A stretch of 46,034 nucleotides of DNA from Alphaproteobacteria bacterium MedPE-SWcel (GCA_001874255.1 MPDC01000028.1:1-46034), one strand, 5' to 3'; positions 1-8,556 are shown, counted from the first letter of the stretch. Notes: a model not told the origin generated them from the sequence alone. Made by a program: numbers and translations.

Positions 1-247
1 GATGACGCCCCTACTATGAGTTCAACAAGAGTCGCAGTTCAGGTATCGCTCACACAATCCGGAACAGTGCCCAGTCCGCCACTCAGGCTGCGACGGGGAC
101 CGACCTGCCCGGATAGGGGCATGGCACCACCTCCGATTTCGTCTACTATCATCTGGTTGAAAAAGGCCACCCCCGTGCCGGGCCGCACATGCTGCGGCGG
201 CTTGGACCATCTATTGCACCCGCAGCCCGCCGACCCCGGAGCCCGTC
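1..247. other. window edge, no gene assigned
   Basis: I see no convincing gene here. Open frames on both strands are shadows with unlikely composition. A GGAG about 10 nt before position 248 is the ribosome binding site of the next gene. Confidence 0.5.
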
Positions 248-1357
248 ATGACCGCATTTCCCCGCACCCAAGCCCGCCTGTCCGCCCTGCGCCGGCGCAT
301 GGCCGAGACCGGCACCGATCTTGTGGCCCTGGGTCCATCCAGCCATATGGCCTGGCTCACGGGGGTTCATCCGCATGGCGACGAACGCCCTGTCATGGTG
401 CTGGTCAGCCAGGGGTATGTGGGGTTTTTGATGCCCGCACTCAACGCGGCGGCGGCGCGGGCGGACACCGATCTGCCCTTCCACAGCTGGCGGGATGACG
501 AGGGGCCCGAGGCGGCGCTGGCCGCCCTGTTGCAGGCGAGCGCGGCCACCGGCGCCGGTCTGTCGGTGGTGCTGGATGAAACCATGCGCACCGATTTTTC
601 GCTGCGGCTGCTGGATGCGCTGGACGCGCCGCGCCGCCGGTTCACCAACGACACCGTAGGTCTGCTGCGCGCCGCCAAGGACGAGACGGAATTTCAGGCG
701 ATCAAGGCCGCGCATCTGGTCAATGACCGCGCGGTCAAAACGGCCTTTGCGGCCTTGCGCCTCGGCATGACCGAGCAGGACCTCGTCGAAGTGATCAAGG
801 AGACCTACAAAGCAGAGGGCGCCGCGCTGGAATTCTGCTCGATCTGTTTCGGCGCATCCGCCGGTTTCCCCCATCACTATCCGGGCGCGACGCGGCTGGA
901 TCACAACATGGCGGTTCTGATCGACACCGGATGCCGACTGGATGGCTACCCGTCCGATATGACGCGCTGCGGGTTTTTCGGCAACCCGGACGACCGCTAC
1001 CGCGAGGTGTTTGGCGTGGTGGAGCAGGCGGTGCAGGCGGCCCTGTCCGCCGCGAAACCGGGCGCGCGGGCCTGCGACGTCGACAGGGCGGCCCGCGACG
1101 TGATCGCAGCGGCCGGCTATGGCGCGCAATTCCTGCACCGCACCGGCCACGGGCTTGGCCTCGATATCCACGAGCCCCCCTATATCTCCGCCAATTCCGA
1201 CGTGGTTCTGGCCGAGGGCAATGTGTTCTCGATCGAACCGGGCATCTATCTCGAGGGGCAGTTCGGCGTCCGTCTGGAGGAAATCGTGATCCTGCGCGCC
1301 GAAGGGGCAGAGGTCTTTTCCGGGATGGCGCGCGACATGGTGGTGTGCGGCCAATAG
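248..1357 (+). CDS. M24 family Xaa-Pro peptidase
   Basis: This 369-residue protein is a creatinase/aminopeptidase-fold metallopeptidase that probably cleaves dipeptides or N-terminal residues before proline in the cytoplasm. The N-terminal creatinase-like domain covers about residues 1-145 and the pita-bread domain the rest. The five dinuclear-metal ligands are visible in order: Asp in IDTG, Asp in SDMTR, His in TGHGLGLDIHE, Glu in SIEPGIY and Glu in VRLEEIV, so the enzyme should be active. The ATG at 248 follows a GGAG ribosome binding site. It converges with the pqi operon. Family members include prolidases, Xaa-Pro aminopeptidases and ectoine-degradation hydrolases. Nothing nearby selects one substrate, so no symbol is given. 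Confidence 0.9.
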   Translation: MTAFPRTQARLSALRRRMAETGTDLVALGPSSHMAWLTGVHPHGDERPVMVLVSQGYVGFLMPALNAAAARADTDLPFHSWRDDEGPEAALAALLQASAATGAGLSVVLDETMRTDFSLRLLDALDAPRRRFTNDTVGLLRAAKDETEFQAIKAAHLVNDRAVKTAFAALRLGMTEQDLVEVIKETYKAEGAALEFCSICFGASAGFPHHYPGATRLDHNMAVLIDTGCRLDGYPSDMTRCGFFGNPDDRYREVFGVVEQAVQAALSAAKPGARACDVDRAARDVIAAAGYGAQFLHRTGHGLGLDIHEPPYISANSDVVLAEGNVFSIEPGIYLEGQFGVRLEEIVILRAEGAEVFSGMARDMVVCGQ

Positions 1358-1471
1358 GCGCGGGCCCTCGCCATGGGCGCGCCGGGCTTCAACGCCGCCG
1401 CGCTGCGCCCTGTTGGTCGGGGGGAAGGATGCGGCGCGCGGGAGGGCGCAGGGGAGGGCGCGGCGCGTGGA

Positions 1472-2038
1472 TCACCGCAGCCCGCGGCTGGCAATGTCCT
1501 GCGCCAGTTTCCCGAGGGCGGCAGAGCGCGCGGCGGCGATGGCCGGAATTCCCTGATCGGCGGCAAAGCTCTCTGTGATCTCGAAGCTGCGGGATCTGTC
1601 GGCGCGGGCCACGTCTTCGGGGGCGACAAAATACATCCCGCGCAGGGTGAATTGACCGCTCTGCGCGGCCAGAAACTCTTCGAACCGGACATCGAGCGTC
1701 ACCTCGGGGCGATTGAGAAAGGGCCAGGGATCGGAGGCAACCCGCGCCGAGGTGACGGCGCTGAGCGCGCGCACCAGATGCAGGGTCACGGCCCGGTCGC
1801 CTTCATCGGCCCAGAGGCTGTTGGCGCTGGTCGTCAGCTTGCCCATCGCATCCGCGACGGGGATGTCCTGCGAGGCGGCATAGGTCGGCAGCGAGACCTC
1901 CCGCAGGGCTACCGAGCGGTAGGAGATCCGGACCGGTTCCATGGCTTCGGGCTTGGGCACCACATAGAGGTCAGGGTTGCCGCTGCAGCCGGCCAACAGG
2001 GCCGTGGTCAGGGCAACGGCGGTCAGGGTCATTCTCAT
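1472..2038 (-). CDS. pqiC: PqiC/YmbA outer-membrane lipoprotein
   Basis: This 188-residue protein is the auxiliary lipoprotein (DUF330, ABC-type transport auxiliary) of the Pqi envelope lipid-transport system, expected to sit on the periplasmic face of the outer membrane and dock the PqiB tube. A short signal peptide ends in the lipobox LLAGC, which predicts lipidation at Cys18. The rest matches the family in length and in its alternating beta/alpha composition. Its ATG lies 3 bp after the pqiB stop, so the two are almost certainly co-transcribed. The downstream convergent gap to the M24 peptidase gene is short and very GC-rich. Confidence 0.87.
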   Translation of the reverse strand: MRMTLTAVALTTALLAGCSGNPDLYVVPKPEAMEPVRISYRSVALREVSLPTYAASQDIPVADAMGKLTTSANSLWADEGDRAVTLHLVRALSAVTSARVASDPWPFLNRPEVTLDVRFEEFLAAQSGQFTLRGMYFVAPEDVARADRSRSFEITESFAADQGIPAIAAARSAALGKLAQDIASRGLR

Positions 2039-2041
2039 GAT

Positions 2042-4213
2042 TTATCGTCCCATTATGAGTGAGTTGGGCCGGCGTTCCAGCGCACGGGCAAGGCTCTCGA
2101 CCGCGGTCGCAGCCCGCGCCAATGCGGTCATCGCGGCCCGGGCGCTGCGGTTGATTTCCGACCCCTGGTCATAGCCCGCCAGCGTCGCCGTCGCCTGCCG
2201 CAGCAGGGTCTCGATCCGGGCGCTGATCTGCGGCAGGTCCACAGTTGCCGCCTCGACGGCGGCTGCGGCAGAGCGGGCCGAGGCCATGGTCTGGTTCAGC
2301 GCCGCGACACTTCCGCCCTCGCGCAGCTCCGCCAGCGCCAGCCGCATTTCTTCGAGCGTGTCGTTCAGCGTCCGGGGAATGGCGCGGGTTCCGGGCTGCT
2401 CCAGCAGGGTTTCGACATCCGCGACCACATCCGTGACCCGCGCGACCAGCGCCTCCAACGGCAGGTCTCTTGCGGTGGCGGCGGTCTCTGTCAGGCTCTC
2501 GATCAGCCCCGGAACGCCGCTCAGGCTGGCCTCGGCCGAGGCGGCGACGGCGCTCGCAGCTTCGACGGTCTGCACCAGTTTTTCCACCGCGCGGGCCTCT
2601 TCGACCTGTGTGACCAACCCGCGCAGATCGGCGACGGTGGCGTTCAGCTCTGACAGCAACCGGGCGCTCTGGGCCGGCAGCGCCTGAGTTTCGGGCGCGC
2701 CCACGACCCCGCGCACATCGCCCAGCAGCGCCCGAACATCGCCCGGGATGGCGCGGACCGTGTCATCCTGCACCAGGATCGAAGTATTGGCGGCCAGACC
2801 GGTGGCCGTATCGAGGAATCGCACGGCCGATTGCATCAGATCCTCGATCGGCAGATCCCCGAGCCGCGCCATCAGGCCTTCGGCGCTGGCACCGGCGTCC
2901 GAGATGTCGCTCTCGGTGACGGGGATCAACGGGTAGGGCACGTTCTCGCGCAGCAACTCGGCGGCGGGGGCATCCGGCACATCGACTAATTCCACCTTCA
3001 GCCCGGTGGCAAACAACCCGGTCGAGGCCAACCGCGCCCGCAGCCCGCCCCGGACCCGCCGCGCCAGAAAGGCTTCGACCGCTTCGTCCACCGCCTCATC
3101 CGCGATCTCGACCCCGGCGTCGAGCGAGGCAAGCCGCAGTTCTCCGGGGTTCAGTTCGACGCTGATCTGCAGCCGGACCTTGCTGTCGTTGTAGCGGGCT
3201 TCGTCGACGATGGCGCTGATGCCGGTCACATCGCCAATCTTCAGGCCGCGCACTTCGACGGGGGCGCCGACCTCCAGCCCGCTGACGTTGTCCTCGAAGA
3301 TGATGGTGAAGGGCACACCGGTGCCCCGGCCGGCGTCAAAGACATTCTGGCGGGCGTCGCTCTGCGAGGCGAAGACCTGAAAGGCGTCGTCCTGCGCGGC
3401 GGGCGTGCCGCCGGAAATCACCGTGTCAAAGCTCACGCCGCCTGCAATCAGCGAGGACAGCGAGGAAAAATCCAGCTCCGCGCCGCTGGCCCCCAGCGAG
3501 AACGAGAACCCCGAGGTGTCCCAGAACCGTGTGGTCGAGCGCACAAGCTGATCGTAGGGCGCATGGATCACGGCGGGCGCGGTGGCGAACTGGCGGTCCG
3601 CCGACAGGTCCGGCGTGCCGATCCGGCCCACCTCGAGCCCCTTGTAGGTGATCGGCGCGTTCGCGGTCAGGGCGACGCCGGCGGCCGCTTCCAGCGTCAA
3701 CAAAAGCCCTTTGTCGCCCGGCGGCAGAAGCGGGGCCTTGGACTGGCCCTCGTGGCGCAACACCACGCCGCCGGGCTCCGCGTCCCAGACCCCGGCGATG
3801 AAGACCCCCGACAGCACCGTGTTCAGGCCACTGACGCCGGTTGTCGTCACCTCGGGTTTGACCACCCAGAAGGCCGCGTCCTGATCGACATAATCCGCAA
3901 TGTCCTTGTTCAGCCGCACCTTGACGGAGACCTTGTCGAGGCCGGCTTCAAACGCCACCGCTTCCACATGGCCCACGATCACGTCCCGATAGCGCAGCTC
4001 GGTGCTGCCCGCGGTAATGCCCGAGGCCTCTTCAAATGCGATGTCGATCAAGGGGCCACGCGCCGACCAGGTCTGCACGGCCAGCGCCACGGCGATGATC
4101 ACTGCGGTCAGCGGCACCAGCCACACAAGAGATATGCGCTGGTGCAACGGGCGTCGCGCCGGGGTGGTTTTCAGCTCTGGCGGGTCAAGGGGCACGGGCG
4201 TGGTCTTCCTCAT
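2042..4213 (-). CDS. pqiB: PqiB, MCE-domain lipid-transport protein
   Basis: This protein of about 723 residues is an inner-membrane-anchored MCE (MlaD) protein that should form a periplasmic tunnel for lipids between the two membranes. One transmembrane helix lies at about residues 27-49. Three MCE repeats follow: near 54-145 (GSTELRYRDVIVGHVE), near 170-260 (YKGLEVGRIG) and near 300-400 (PVEVRGLKIGDV). A long helical, alanine-rich C-terminal region from about 450 onward makes it longer than the 546-residue E. coli protein. I start at the ATG at 4213 rather than the in-frame TTG at 4219. The start overlaps the end of the upstream pqiA gene by 29 bp, indicating translational coupling. Confidence 0.92.
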   Translation of the reverse strand: MRKTTPVPLDPPELKTTPARRPLHQRISLVWLVPLTAVIIAVALAVQTWSARGPLIDIAFEEASGITAGSTELRYRDVIVGHVEAVAFEAGLDKVSVKVRLNKDIADYVDQDAAFWVVKPEVTTTGVSGLNTVLSGVFIAGVWDAEPGGVVLRHEGQSKAPLLPPGDKGLLLTLEAAAGVALTANAPITYKGLEVGRIGTPDLSADRQFATAPAVIHAPYDQLVRSTTRFWDTSGFSFSLGASGAELDFSSLSSLIAGGVSFDTVISGGTPAAQDDAFQVFASQSDARQNVFDAGRGTGVPFTIIFEDNVSGLEVGAPVEVRGLKIGDVTGISAIVDEARYNDSKVRLQISVELNPGELRLASLDAGVEIADEAVDEAVEAFLARRVRGGLRARLASTGLFATGLKVELVDVPDAPAAELLRENVPYPLIPVTESDISDAGASAEGLMARLGDLPIEDLMQSAVRFLDTATGLAANTSILVQDDTVRAIPGDVRALLGDVRGVVGAPETQALPAQSARLLSELNATVADLRGLVTQVEEARAVEKLVQTVEAASAVAASAEASLSGVPGLIESLTETAATARDLPLEALVARVTDVVADVETLLEQPGTRAIPRTLNDTLEEMRLALAELREGGSVAALNQTMASARSAAAAVEAATVDLPQISARIETLLRQATATLAGYDQGSEINRSARAAMTALARAATAVESLARALERRPNSLIMGR

Positions 4214-4826
4214 CTTCAAGCTGATCCCAGATCAGCCGACTGTCAAAGCTCTGCGCGGAAATCATCGTGAATACAACCGTAAGCGCAAAGGTCAGGCTGG
4301 CGGGGCCCGGTTCGATCGAGGCGATGCTGCCCAAATGGACCAGCGCCGACAGGATCGCCACCACAAAGACATCGATCATCGACCAGCGGCCGATATATTC
4401 CACCGTTTCGTACAGCATATGCTGCCTGCGCTGGCGGGCGGAGCTCGGCCGCGCGACGCTGAGCGCAAGATAGGCGATGGCAATGAACTTCAGCGTCGGA
4501 ATCACCACCGAGGCCAGCAGAATGATCGCGGCCACACTATAGGACCCGTGTTCGGCCAGGGTGATGGCCCCGCCGACAATCGTGTCCTGCGACACCGAGC
4601 CGAGCGTGCTGGTGCGCAGCATCGGGTAGATATTTGCGGGCACGTAGCAGATCAGCGCCACCAGCCACCAGGCCCAGACCCGCTGCAGGGCGCGGCGGTC
4701 GCGCGACATCAGCGCACTGCCGCAACAGGGGCAGGTGGTGGTGGCGGCGGGCCAGACCCGGGTGCAGTCGCGACAGCCCACGAGGCCCGCGTCGCGGGCG
4801 GTCAGGACATCGCGTCCGGCGCTCAT
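4185..4826 (-). CDS. pqiA: PqiA-like membrane protein, second half-gene
   Basis: This 213-residue protein corresponds to one PqiA domain: an N-terminal zinc-ribbon-like pair (CRDC, then CPCC) followed by about four transmembrane helices, including WWLVALICYVPANIYPM with the proline-rich pattern typical of the family. PqiA is the inner-membrane partner of PqiB in intermembrane lipid transport. In E. coli the two such domains form one 417-residue chain; here they are separate genes. The ATG at 4826 overlaps the TGA of the upstream gene in the sequence ATGA, so this looks like a natural split with translational coupling rather than a sequencing frameshift. Confidence 0.87.
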   Translation of the reverse strand: MSAGRDVLTARDAGLVGCRDCTRVWPAATTTCPCCGSALMSRDRRALQRVWAWWLVALICYVPANIYPMLRTSTLGSVSQDTIVGGAITLAEHGSYSVAAIILLASVVIPTLKFIAIAYLALSVARPSSARQRRQHMLYETVEYIGRWSMIDVFVVAILSALVHLGSIASIEPGPASLTFALTVVFTMISAQSFDSRLIWDQLEDEEDHARAP

Positions 4827-5509
4827 GCCCGGTGGTCCTCTACCGGTGCCGGGCGGGCCAGCGCGGGGTCCTGATCCAGCGCATCCCAGACCGAACGGCT
4901 GCAGAGATTGCGTTGGACCTGCAACACCAGAAACACCAGACCGGCAAACATCCAGAACGCAGGGCCAAAGTCCACCTGGGCCAGATCCTTGACCTTGATC
5001 AGGGCCACGGCACAGCCAAGCGCAAAGATCTCGGCCATCGACCAGGGTTTCAGCCGCTCCGACAGGCGAAACGCAGAGCGGGCGCCGGGGCGGGGGGGAT
5101 GGTCGAACACCAGCGGCACCAGCACATAGAGCAGCAACCCCATTCGCAGCGCCGGGATCGCCAGAATGCATCCGGCGGTGAACAGCACCAGAAGCGCAAG
5201 CTCCTTGTTGGTGAAGGCCAGCACCACATCGAGCACAGAGGTGGCATTGTGCAGACCGGCGGCCGAAATTTTCAGGAAGGGAAAGAACAACGTCGCCACC
5301 AGGAATACAAGGCTCGCCGCCGCCAGAGAGATGATCTGCATGCCCGCGCGCCGCCGGGGGGCGGCGATCACCCGGTGACACCGGTGGCAGATCGCGTCCT
5401 CGCCGGGCGAGATCTGCGGCATCCGGTACAGCGCGTCGCAGGACGGGCACACCACGAGCGCGCTAAGGCCCTCCGCCGCTGTGGCCGAAACGTCGTTGTG
5501 AGGCACCAT
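4823..5509 (-). CDS. pqiA: PqiA-like membrane protein, first half-gene
   Basis: This protein of about 228 residues is the first PqiA domain: a zinc-ribbon-like motif (CPSC, then CHRC) and about four hydrophobic helices (LVFLVATLFFPFLKI, LALLVLFTAGCILAIPAL, MAEIFALGCAVALIKV, FWMFAGLVFLVLQV). It is the first gene of pqiA-pqiA-pqiB-pqiC. The frame extends upstream to a TTG at 5575, but the added residues look unlike a PqiA N-terminus, so I use the ATG at 5509. The ribosome binding site there is weak. It ends in a four-base ATGA overlap with the second half. Confidence 0.82.
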   Translation of the reverse strand: MVPHNDVSATAAEGLSALVVCPSCDALYRMPQISPGEDAICHRCHRVIAAPRRRAGMQIISLAAASLVFLVATLFFPFLKISAAGLHNATSVLDVVLAFTNKELALLVLFTAGCILAIPALRMGLLLYVLVPLVFDHPPRPGARSAFRLSERLKPWSMAEIFALGCAVALIKVKDLAQVDFGPAFWMFAGLVFLVLQVQRNLCSRSVWDALDQDPALARPAPVEDHRA

Positions 5510-5710
5510 GTCCTGAGTGATCCTGTCCGGTGAATATCTTGTCGGCACAGTGGCGGTCGGGCCGCAAATACGCAAGGTGCCTGGCCAGGTGAAGGGGCAG
5601 CGAAGCGATCAACATGCAACCGGCGGGGATCGACGACGCATCAGGTCTTCGACGGCAAAACGGCACCCGCCTGCGCGGCAGGGGCAAACCCTCTGACAAG
5701 ACAGGCCGAT

Positions 5711-5780
5711 CTGGTGCACTTCATCCCGTCCCGGTGCATTTCATACCGGTTCATTTCATTCCGGTCCGGTGCATTTCATC
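5711..5780. repeat. degenerate 15-bp tandem repeat beside tRNA-Ala
   Basis: About four imperfect copies of a unit resembling CCGGTGCATTTCATA lie between 5711 and 5780. The array starts about 10 nt past the 3' end of the minus-strand tRNA gene. It codes for nothing convincing. Confidence 0.75.
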
Positions 5781-5790
5781 AAGGGGGGAA

Positions 5791-5866
5791 TGGTGGAGCC
5801 TAGCGGGATCGAACCGCTGACCTCCTGCATGCCATGCAGGCGCTCTCCCAGCTGAGCTAAGGCCCC
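5791..5866 (-). tRNA. tRNA-Ala (anticodon GGC)
   Basis: The reverse complement folds as a 76-nt cloverleaf. It begins GGGGCC, has the D-arm AGCTCAGCTGGGAGAGC, anticodon stem CCTGC/GCAGG around the loop ATGGCAT (anticodon GGC), T-arm sequence GGTTCGATCCC and an encoded CCA end. GGC reads alanine codons GCC and GCU. It stands alone between the pqi operon and the FYDLN_acid gene. The 3' side is followed by a short tandem repeat, and no integrase or attachment duplication is visible. Confidence 0.97.
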
Positions 5867-5990
5867 ATTCTACACTGTCAAGGCTGTGCGCCCGTTCGGT
5901 GTGAGAGGTCGTTTAAGGGAGGACCGCCTGTGCTGCAAGCGGAAAATGCAGCGACCCGGACAGTTTTTTCCACCCTCAGGCGTCAGGCGT

Positions 5991-6039
5991 GCCGCAGTGA
6001 GAACTGCGGCCCCACGCCCCTGTCTCAAGGCACGTGGGG
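5991..6039 (-). terminator. double hairpin after the FYDLN_acid gene
   Basis: Two adjacent perfect stems follow the stop codon of the minus-strand gene ending at 6053: CCCCACG (6010-6016) with CGTGGGG (6033-6039), and GCCGCAGT (5991-5998) with ACTGCGGC (6003-6010) around a GAGA loop. They share base 6010. No clear U-tract follows, so a terminator or mRNA-stabilising role is inferred. Confidence 0.5.
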
Positions 6040-6052
6040 AAGCGGCAGATCT

Positions 6053-6382
6053 TCAGGTTTCCTCGTCTTCCGAGGCAACATCCGCGATTTCGTCGAGCGA
6101 GACATTGTCCTCGTCGTCATCATCTTCGAGGACGTCATCACCGAGATCCAGATCTACGGACTCCTCGTCATCCTCGAGCACGGTATCCTCAGAATCTTCG
6201 TTCTGCTTGGCCTTGAGGCTTGCCGCATCTTCGGCATCGGCTTCGATCATCCGGCTTTTGGATGTGTCGATCACCACGACGTCACCCGTGTAGGGGCTGA
6301 CGATCGGGTTCTTGTTCAGGTCGTAAAAGCGTTTGCCGGTGGTCGGGCAGACACGTTTCGTACCCCATTCTTCCTTGGGCAT
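6053..6382 (-). CDS. TIGR02300 / FYDLN_acid family protein
   Basis: This 109-residue protein has the conserved N-terminus of the family (WGTKRVCPTTGKRFYDL, then NPIVSPYTGD) and an extremely acidic C-terminal half made mainly of Asp and Glu from about residue 60. The N-terminal CPTTG segment resembles a degenerate zinc-ribbon half. The family is widespread in alphaproteobacteria and has no established function; an RNA- or protein-binding role is only a guess. It is a single-gene unit on the minus strand, divergent from the metalloprotease gene at 6492. The start at 6382 gives the family N-terminus exactly. Confidence 0.92.
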   Translation of the reverse strand: MPKEEWGTKRVCPTTGKRFYDLNKNPIVSPYTGDVVVIDTSKSRMIEADAEDAASLKAKQNEDSEDTVLEDDEESVDLDLGDDVLEDDDDEDNVSLDEIADVASEDEET

Positions 6383-6491
6383 GTGGATCCCCTTGATAAA
6401 AGCGTGAGTCGGTTCGACGATTCAGGTGCCTTGCCATATGCGGCGGAGCCTGTCAAAGCCTTTGCGTGCCTGCGTCCGGAGAGGGTAAACC

Positions 6492-7199
6492 ATGTCAGAA
6501 CTGCGCCTGCCCGGCGATCCAGAGGTCTGGGTGAAACTTCGCAGATCACCCCGCGCGCGTCGTTTGTCCCTGCGCATCTCTGCCCTGGACGGCCGGGTGA
6601 CGCTGACTTTGCCGCAGCGGGTGCCCGAACGCGAGGGCCGCGCCTTTCTGCTGGAAAAGGAAACCTGGATCCGCAGCCACCTTGCCCGGCAACCGGATCA
6701 GCTTCGGGTGGCGCATGGGGTGGTGCTGCCGCTGGATGGGGTGGCCACCGAGATGCGACCGGGCACCGGCCGCCGGGTGGTCTGGCGCAAAGGGGTGCTG
6801 GAGGTGCCCGGACCCGCGCCCGCCCGCCGACTGGAGCGGTTCCTGCGCGAAGTGGCGCGCGACCGGCTGGCGGCGGCCTCCGATCACTATGCGGCGCAAC
6901 TGGGCCGCCGCTATCACAGCCTCACCCTGCGCGATACCCGGTCGCGCTGGGGGTCCTGCTCCTCTGCGGGCGGGTTGATGTATTCCTGGCGCCTGATCCT
7001 CGCCCCGCCCGAGGTCCTGCGCTATGTCGCCGCGCATGAGGTCGCCCATCTGCAGGAGATGAACCATTCGCGCGCCTTCTGGGAGGTGGTGCAGACGCTC
7101 TATGGCGAGTATGCCGCCGCCCGCACATGGCTGCGCACGGAGGGCAACGCCCTGCATCGCTACCGGTTCGAGGATGCGCCGCAGGGCGAAAGGGATTGA
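6492..7199 (+). CDS. YgjP-like zinc metallopeptidase (SprT/M48-type)
   Basis: This 235-residue protein belongs to the YgjP/DUF45 family of predicted cytoplasmic zinc metallopeptidases. The N-terminal half is a beta-rich domain (residues about 10-100). The C-terminal half carries the catalytic motif AAHEVAHLQEMNHS (HExxH plus a downstream His), preceded by the family motif SRWGSCSSAGGLMYSWRL. Substrates are unknown; family members have been linked to protein quality control and to the HsdR neighbourhood, but no restriction genes are present here. The GntR gene starts about 30 bp after its stop on the same strand. Confidence 0.88.
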   Translation: MSELRLPGDPEVWVKLRRSPRARRLSLRISALDGRVTLTLPQRVPEREGRAFLLEKETWIRSHLARQPDQLRVAHGVVLPLDGVATEMRPGTGRRVVWRKGVLEVPGPAPARRLERFLREVARDRLAAASDHYAAQLGRRYHSLTLRDTRSRWGSCSSAGGLMYSWRLILAPPEVLRYVAAHEVAHLQEMNHSRAFWEVVQTLYGEYAAARTWLRTEGNALHRYRFEDAPQGERD

Positions 7200-7212
7200 T
7201 CTCGGGTGATTT

Positions 7213-7222
7213 TGTGATCACA
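7213..7222. promoter_or_regulatory. palindrome TGTGATCACA before the GntR gene
   Basis: A perfect 10-bp palindrome lies immediately upstream of the GntR start. It fits the loose GT-N-AC half-site pattern of FadR-subfamily operators, so autoregulation is a reasonable inference. It also resembles a CRP-type core, and it is short enough to occur by chance. Confidence 0.35.
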
Positions 7223-7229
7223 TGTGCAA

Positions 7230-7892
7230 ATGGACAAAATTCTGACCGGGAACCGGCCGATTGCCGAAAACACAGGATCCGCGCATGACCGGGTCTATCG
7301 TGCCCTGCGCACGCGGATCATGCATGGCGCGATTGCGCCGGGCGAGGCCCTGACCCTGCGGGGGATCGGCAAGGACTATGGTGTCTCGATGACGCCTGCG
7401 CGGGAATCCGTGCGCAGGCTGGTGGCCGAAGGGGCGCTCTTTCTGTCCAGCTCCGGCCGGGTCTCCACGCCAGAGCTGTCAAACGAACGGATCGAGGAGC
7501 TGGCCGCCTTGCGCGCCCTGCTGGAGGTGGAGCTGGCCAGCCGCGCCTTGCCCCGCGCGCATATGGCGCTGATCGACCGGCTGCAGGCGATCAATGGCAC
7601 CGTCGCCGAGATGATCTCGAAGCGCGACGCCATCGGCTATATCCGCACCAATCTGGAATTTCACCGCACGCTCTATCTGCGGGCGCAGGCGCCGGCGATG
7701 CTGGCCATGGCGGAAACCGTCTGGCTGCAGCTGGGGCCGACCATGCGTGCGCTCTATGGTCGGCTGGGCCGTACCGAGCCGCCATATTATCACAAGCTCA
7801 TCATCGCGGCGCTCAAGGCGGGCGATGAGCCGGGGTTGCGACTGGCCGTCCGCACGGATGTGACGCAGGGGCTGCGGTTGCTGGTCGGATAG
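7230..7892 (+). CDS. GntR-family transcriptional regulator (FadR/FCD type)
   Basis: This regulator of about 220 residues has an N-terminal winged helix (about residues 20-85; DRVYRALRTRIMHGAIAPGE, then SMTPARESVRRLVAEGAL) and a helical FCD ligand-binding domain (about 90-215; EIEELAALRALLEVE-like first helix, then EFHRTLY). FCD domains usually bind small carboxylic acids through a metal site. The start could be the GTG at 7224 or the ATG at 7230. Neither has a good ribosome binding site, and the region is crowded by a palindrome. Its target is not clear; the next gene on the same strand is far away, so it may act elsewhere. Confidence 0.88.
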   Translation: MDKILTGNRPIAENTGSAHDRVYRALRTRIMHGAIAPGEALTLRGIGKDYGVSMTPARESVRRLVAEGALFLSSSGRVSTPELSNERIEELAALRALLEVELASRALPRAHMALIDRLQAINGTVAEMISKRDAIGYIRTNLEFHRTLYLRAQAPAMLAMAETVWLQLGPTMRALYGRLGRTEPPYYHKLIIAALKAGDEPGLRLAVRTDVTQGLRLLVG

Positions 7893-7952
7893 CCAACGCA
7901 CCGGGATGTCGCCGGGGTGCCCCGGAGTTCATCGTGCGGCGGTTATCTCGCG

Positions 7953-7994
7953 GTCGTCATTGCCCTGTCGTCATTGCCCTGTCGTCATTTCCCG
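7953..7994. repeat. three 14-bp tandem repeats
   Basis: GTCGTCATTGCCCT occurs twice exactly (7953-7966, 7967-7980) and a third time with changes at the end (7981-7994). The array lies in the convergent gap between the GntR gene and rpiB. Confidence 0.9.
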
Positions 7995-8018
7995 GCGACT
8001 GCCCCGGCGGGCGGGGAC

Positions 8019-8468
8019 TTACTCCTCCAGCGCGGTGATCATGTCCACACGGGTGCCATGGCGGCCGCCTTCGAACTCCGCCGAGAGGAAGGCATCGACA
8101 ATATCCAGCGCCACCCCCTCGCCGACCACGCGGGCCCCAATCGACAGCATATTGGCGTCATTGTGCTGGCGAATCATCCGGGCCGAGAAGGTGTCGGAAC
8201 AGACGCCGCAGCGGATGCCCTTGACCTTGTTCGCGGCCATCATGATGCCCTGACCGGTGCCGCAGAGCACGATGCCCAGCCGGCACTCGCCGGATACGAC
8301 CCGCTGTGCCGCCGCTTCGCCATGTTTGGGGTAATGGGTGCTTTCCGGTGTGGTCGGGCCAATATCAACGACCTCCCAGCCAAGCGTCATGATATGCGCG
8401 GCGAGGGTCTGGCGCAGCCCAATGGCGGCGTGATCGCTGGAAAGAACAATGCGGTTGTTGGTCGTCAT
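8019..8468 (-). CDS. rpiB: ribose-5-phosphate isomerase B
   Basis: This 149-residue RpiB/LacAB-family sugar-phosphate isomerase interconverts ribose 5-phosphate and ribulose 5-phosphate in the pentose phosphate pathway. The family signatures are SSDHAA at the N-terminus, GIVLCGTGQGIMMAANK with the catalytic Cys, and the RQHNDANMLSIGAR segment. Length matches the family. It follows accA on the same strand with an 88-bp gap and may be co-transcribed with it. Some RpiB-like enzymes act on allose or erythrose phosphates, which cannot be excluded from sequence alone. Confidence 0.93.
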   Translation of the reverse strand: MTTNNRIVLSSDHAAIGLRQTLAAHIMTLGWEVVDIGPTTPESTHYPKHGEAAAQRVVSGECRLGIVLCGTGQGIMMAANKVKGIRCGVCSDTFSARMIRQHNDANMLSIGARVVGEGVALDIVDAFLSAEFEGGRHGTRVDMITALEE

Positions 8469-8556
8469 GGAGAGGTCGTCCCGTTTCTGAAGGCGAGCGG
8501 AGTGAGGGGCAGTCGCGATGTCATCGATCCAAAGGCATGTATCACCTTGGCGCGGT

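Noticed and set aside
149-1354. 401-codon antisense frame opposite the M24 peptidase
   Set aside because: The plus-strand protein has all five metal ligands; the antisense frame has no recognisable domain.
4185-5509. pqiA as a frameshifted pseudogene
   Set aside because: The second half has its own ATG in an ATGA overlap and a complete domain, so a natural split is more likely.
5876-5881. TTGACA (minus strand) as the tRNA-Ala -35 box
   Set aside because: It is only about 10 nt from the mature tRNA 5' end, which would place the -10 box inside the tRNA.
7912-7925. CCGGGG/CCCCGG hairpin after the GntR gene as a terminator
   Set aside because: The loop would be only two bases and no T-run follows.
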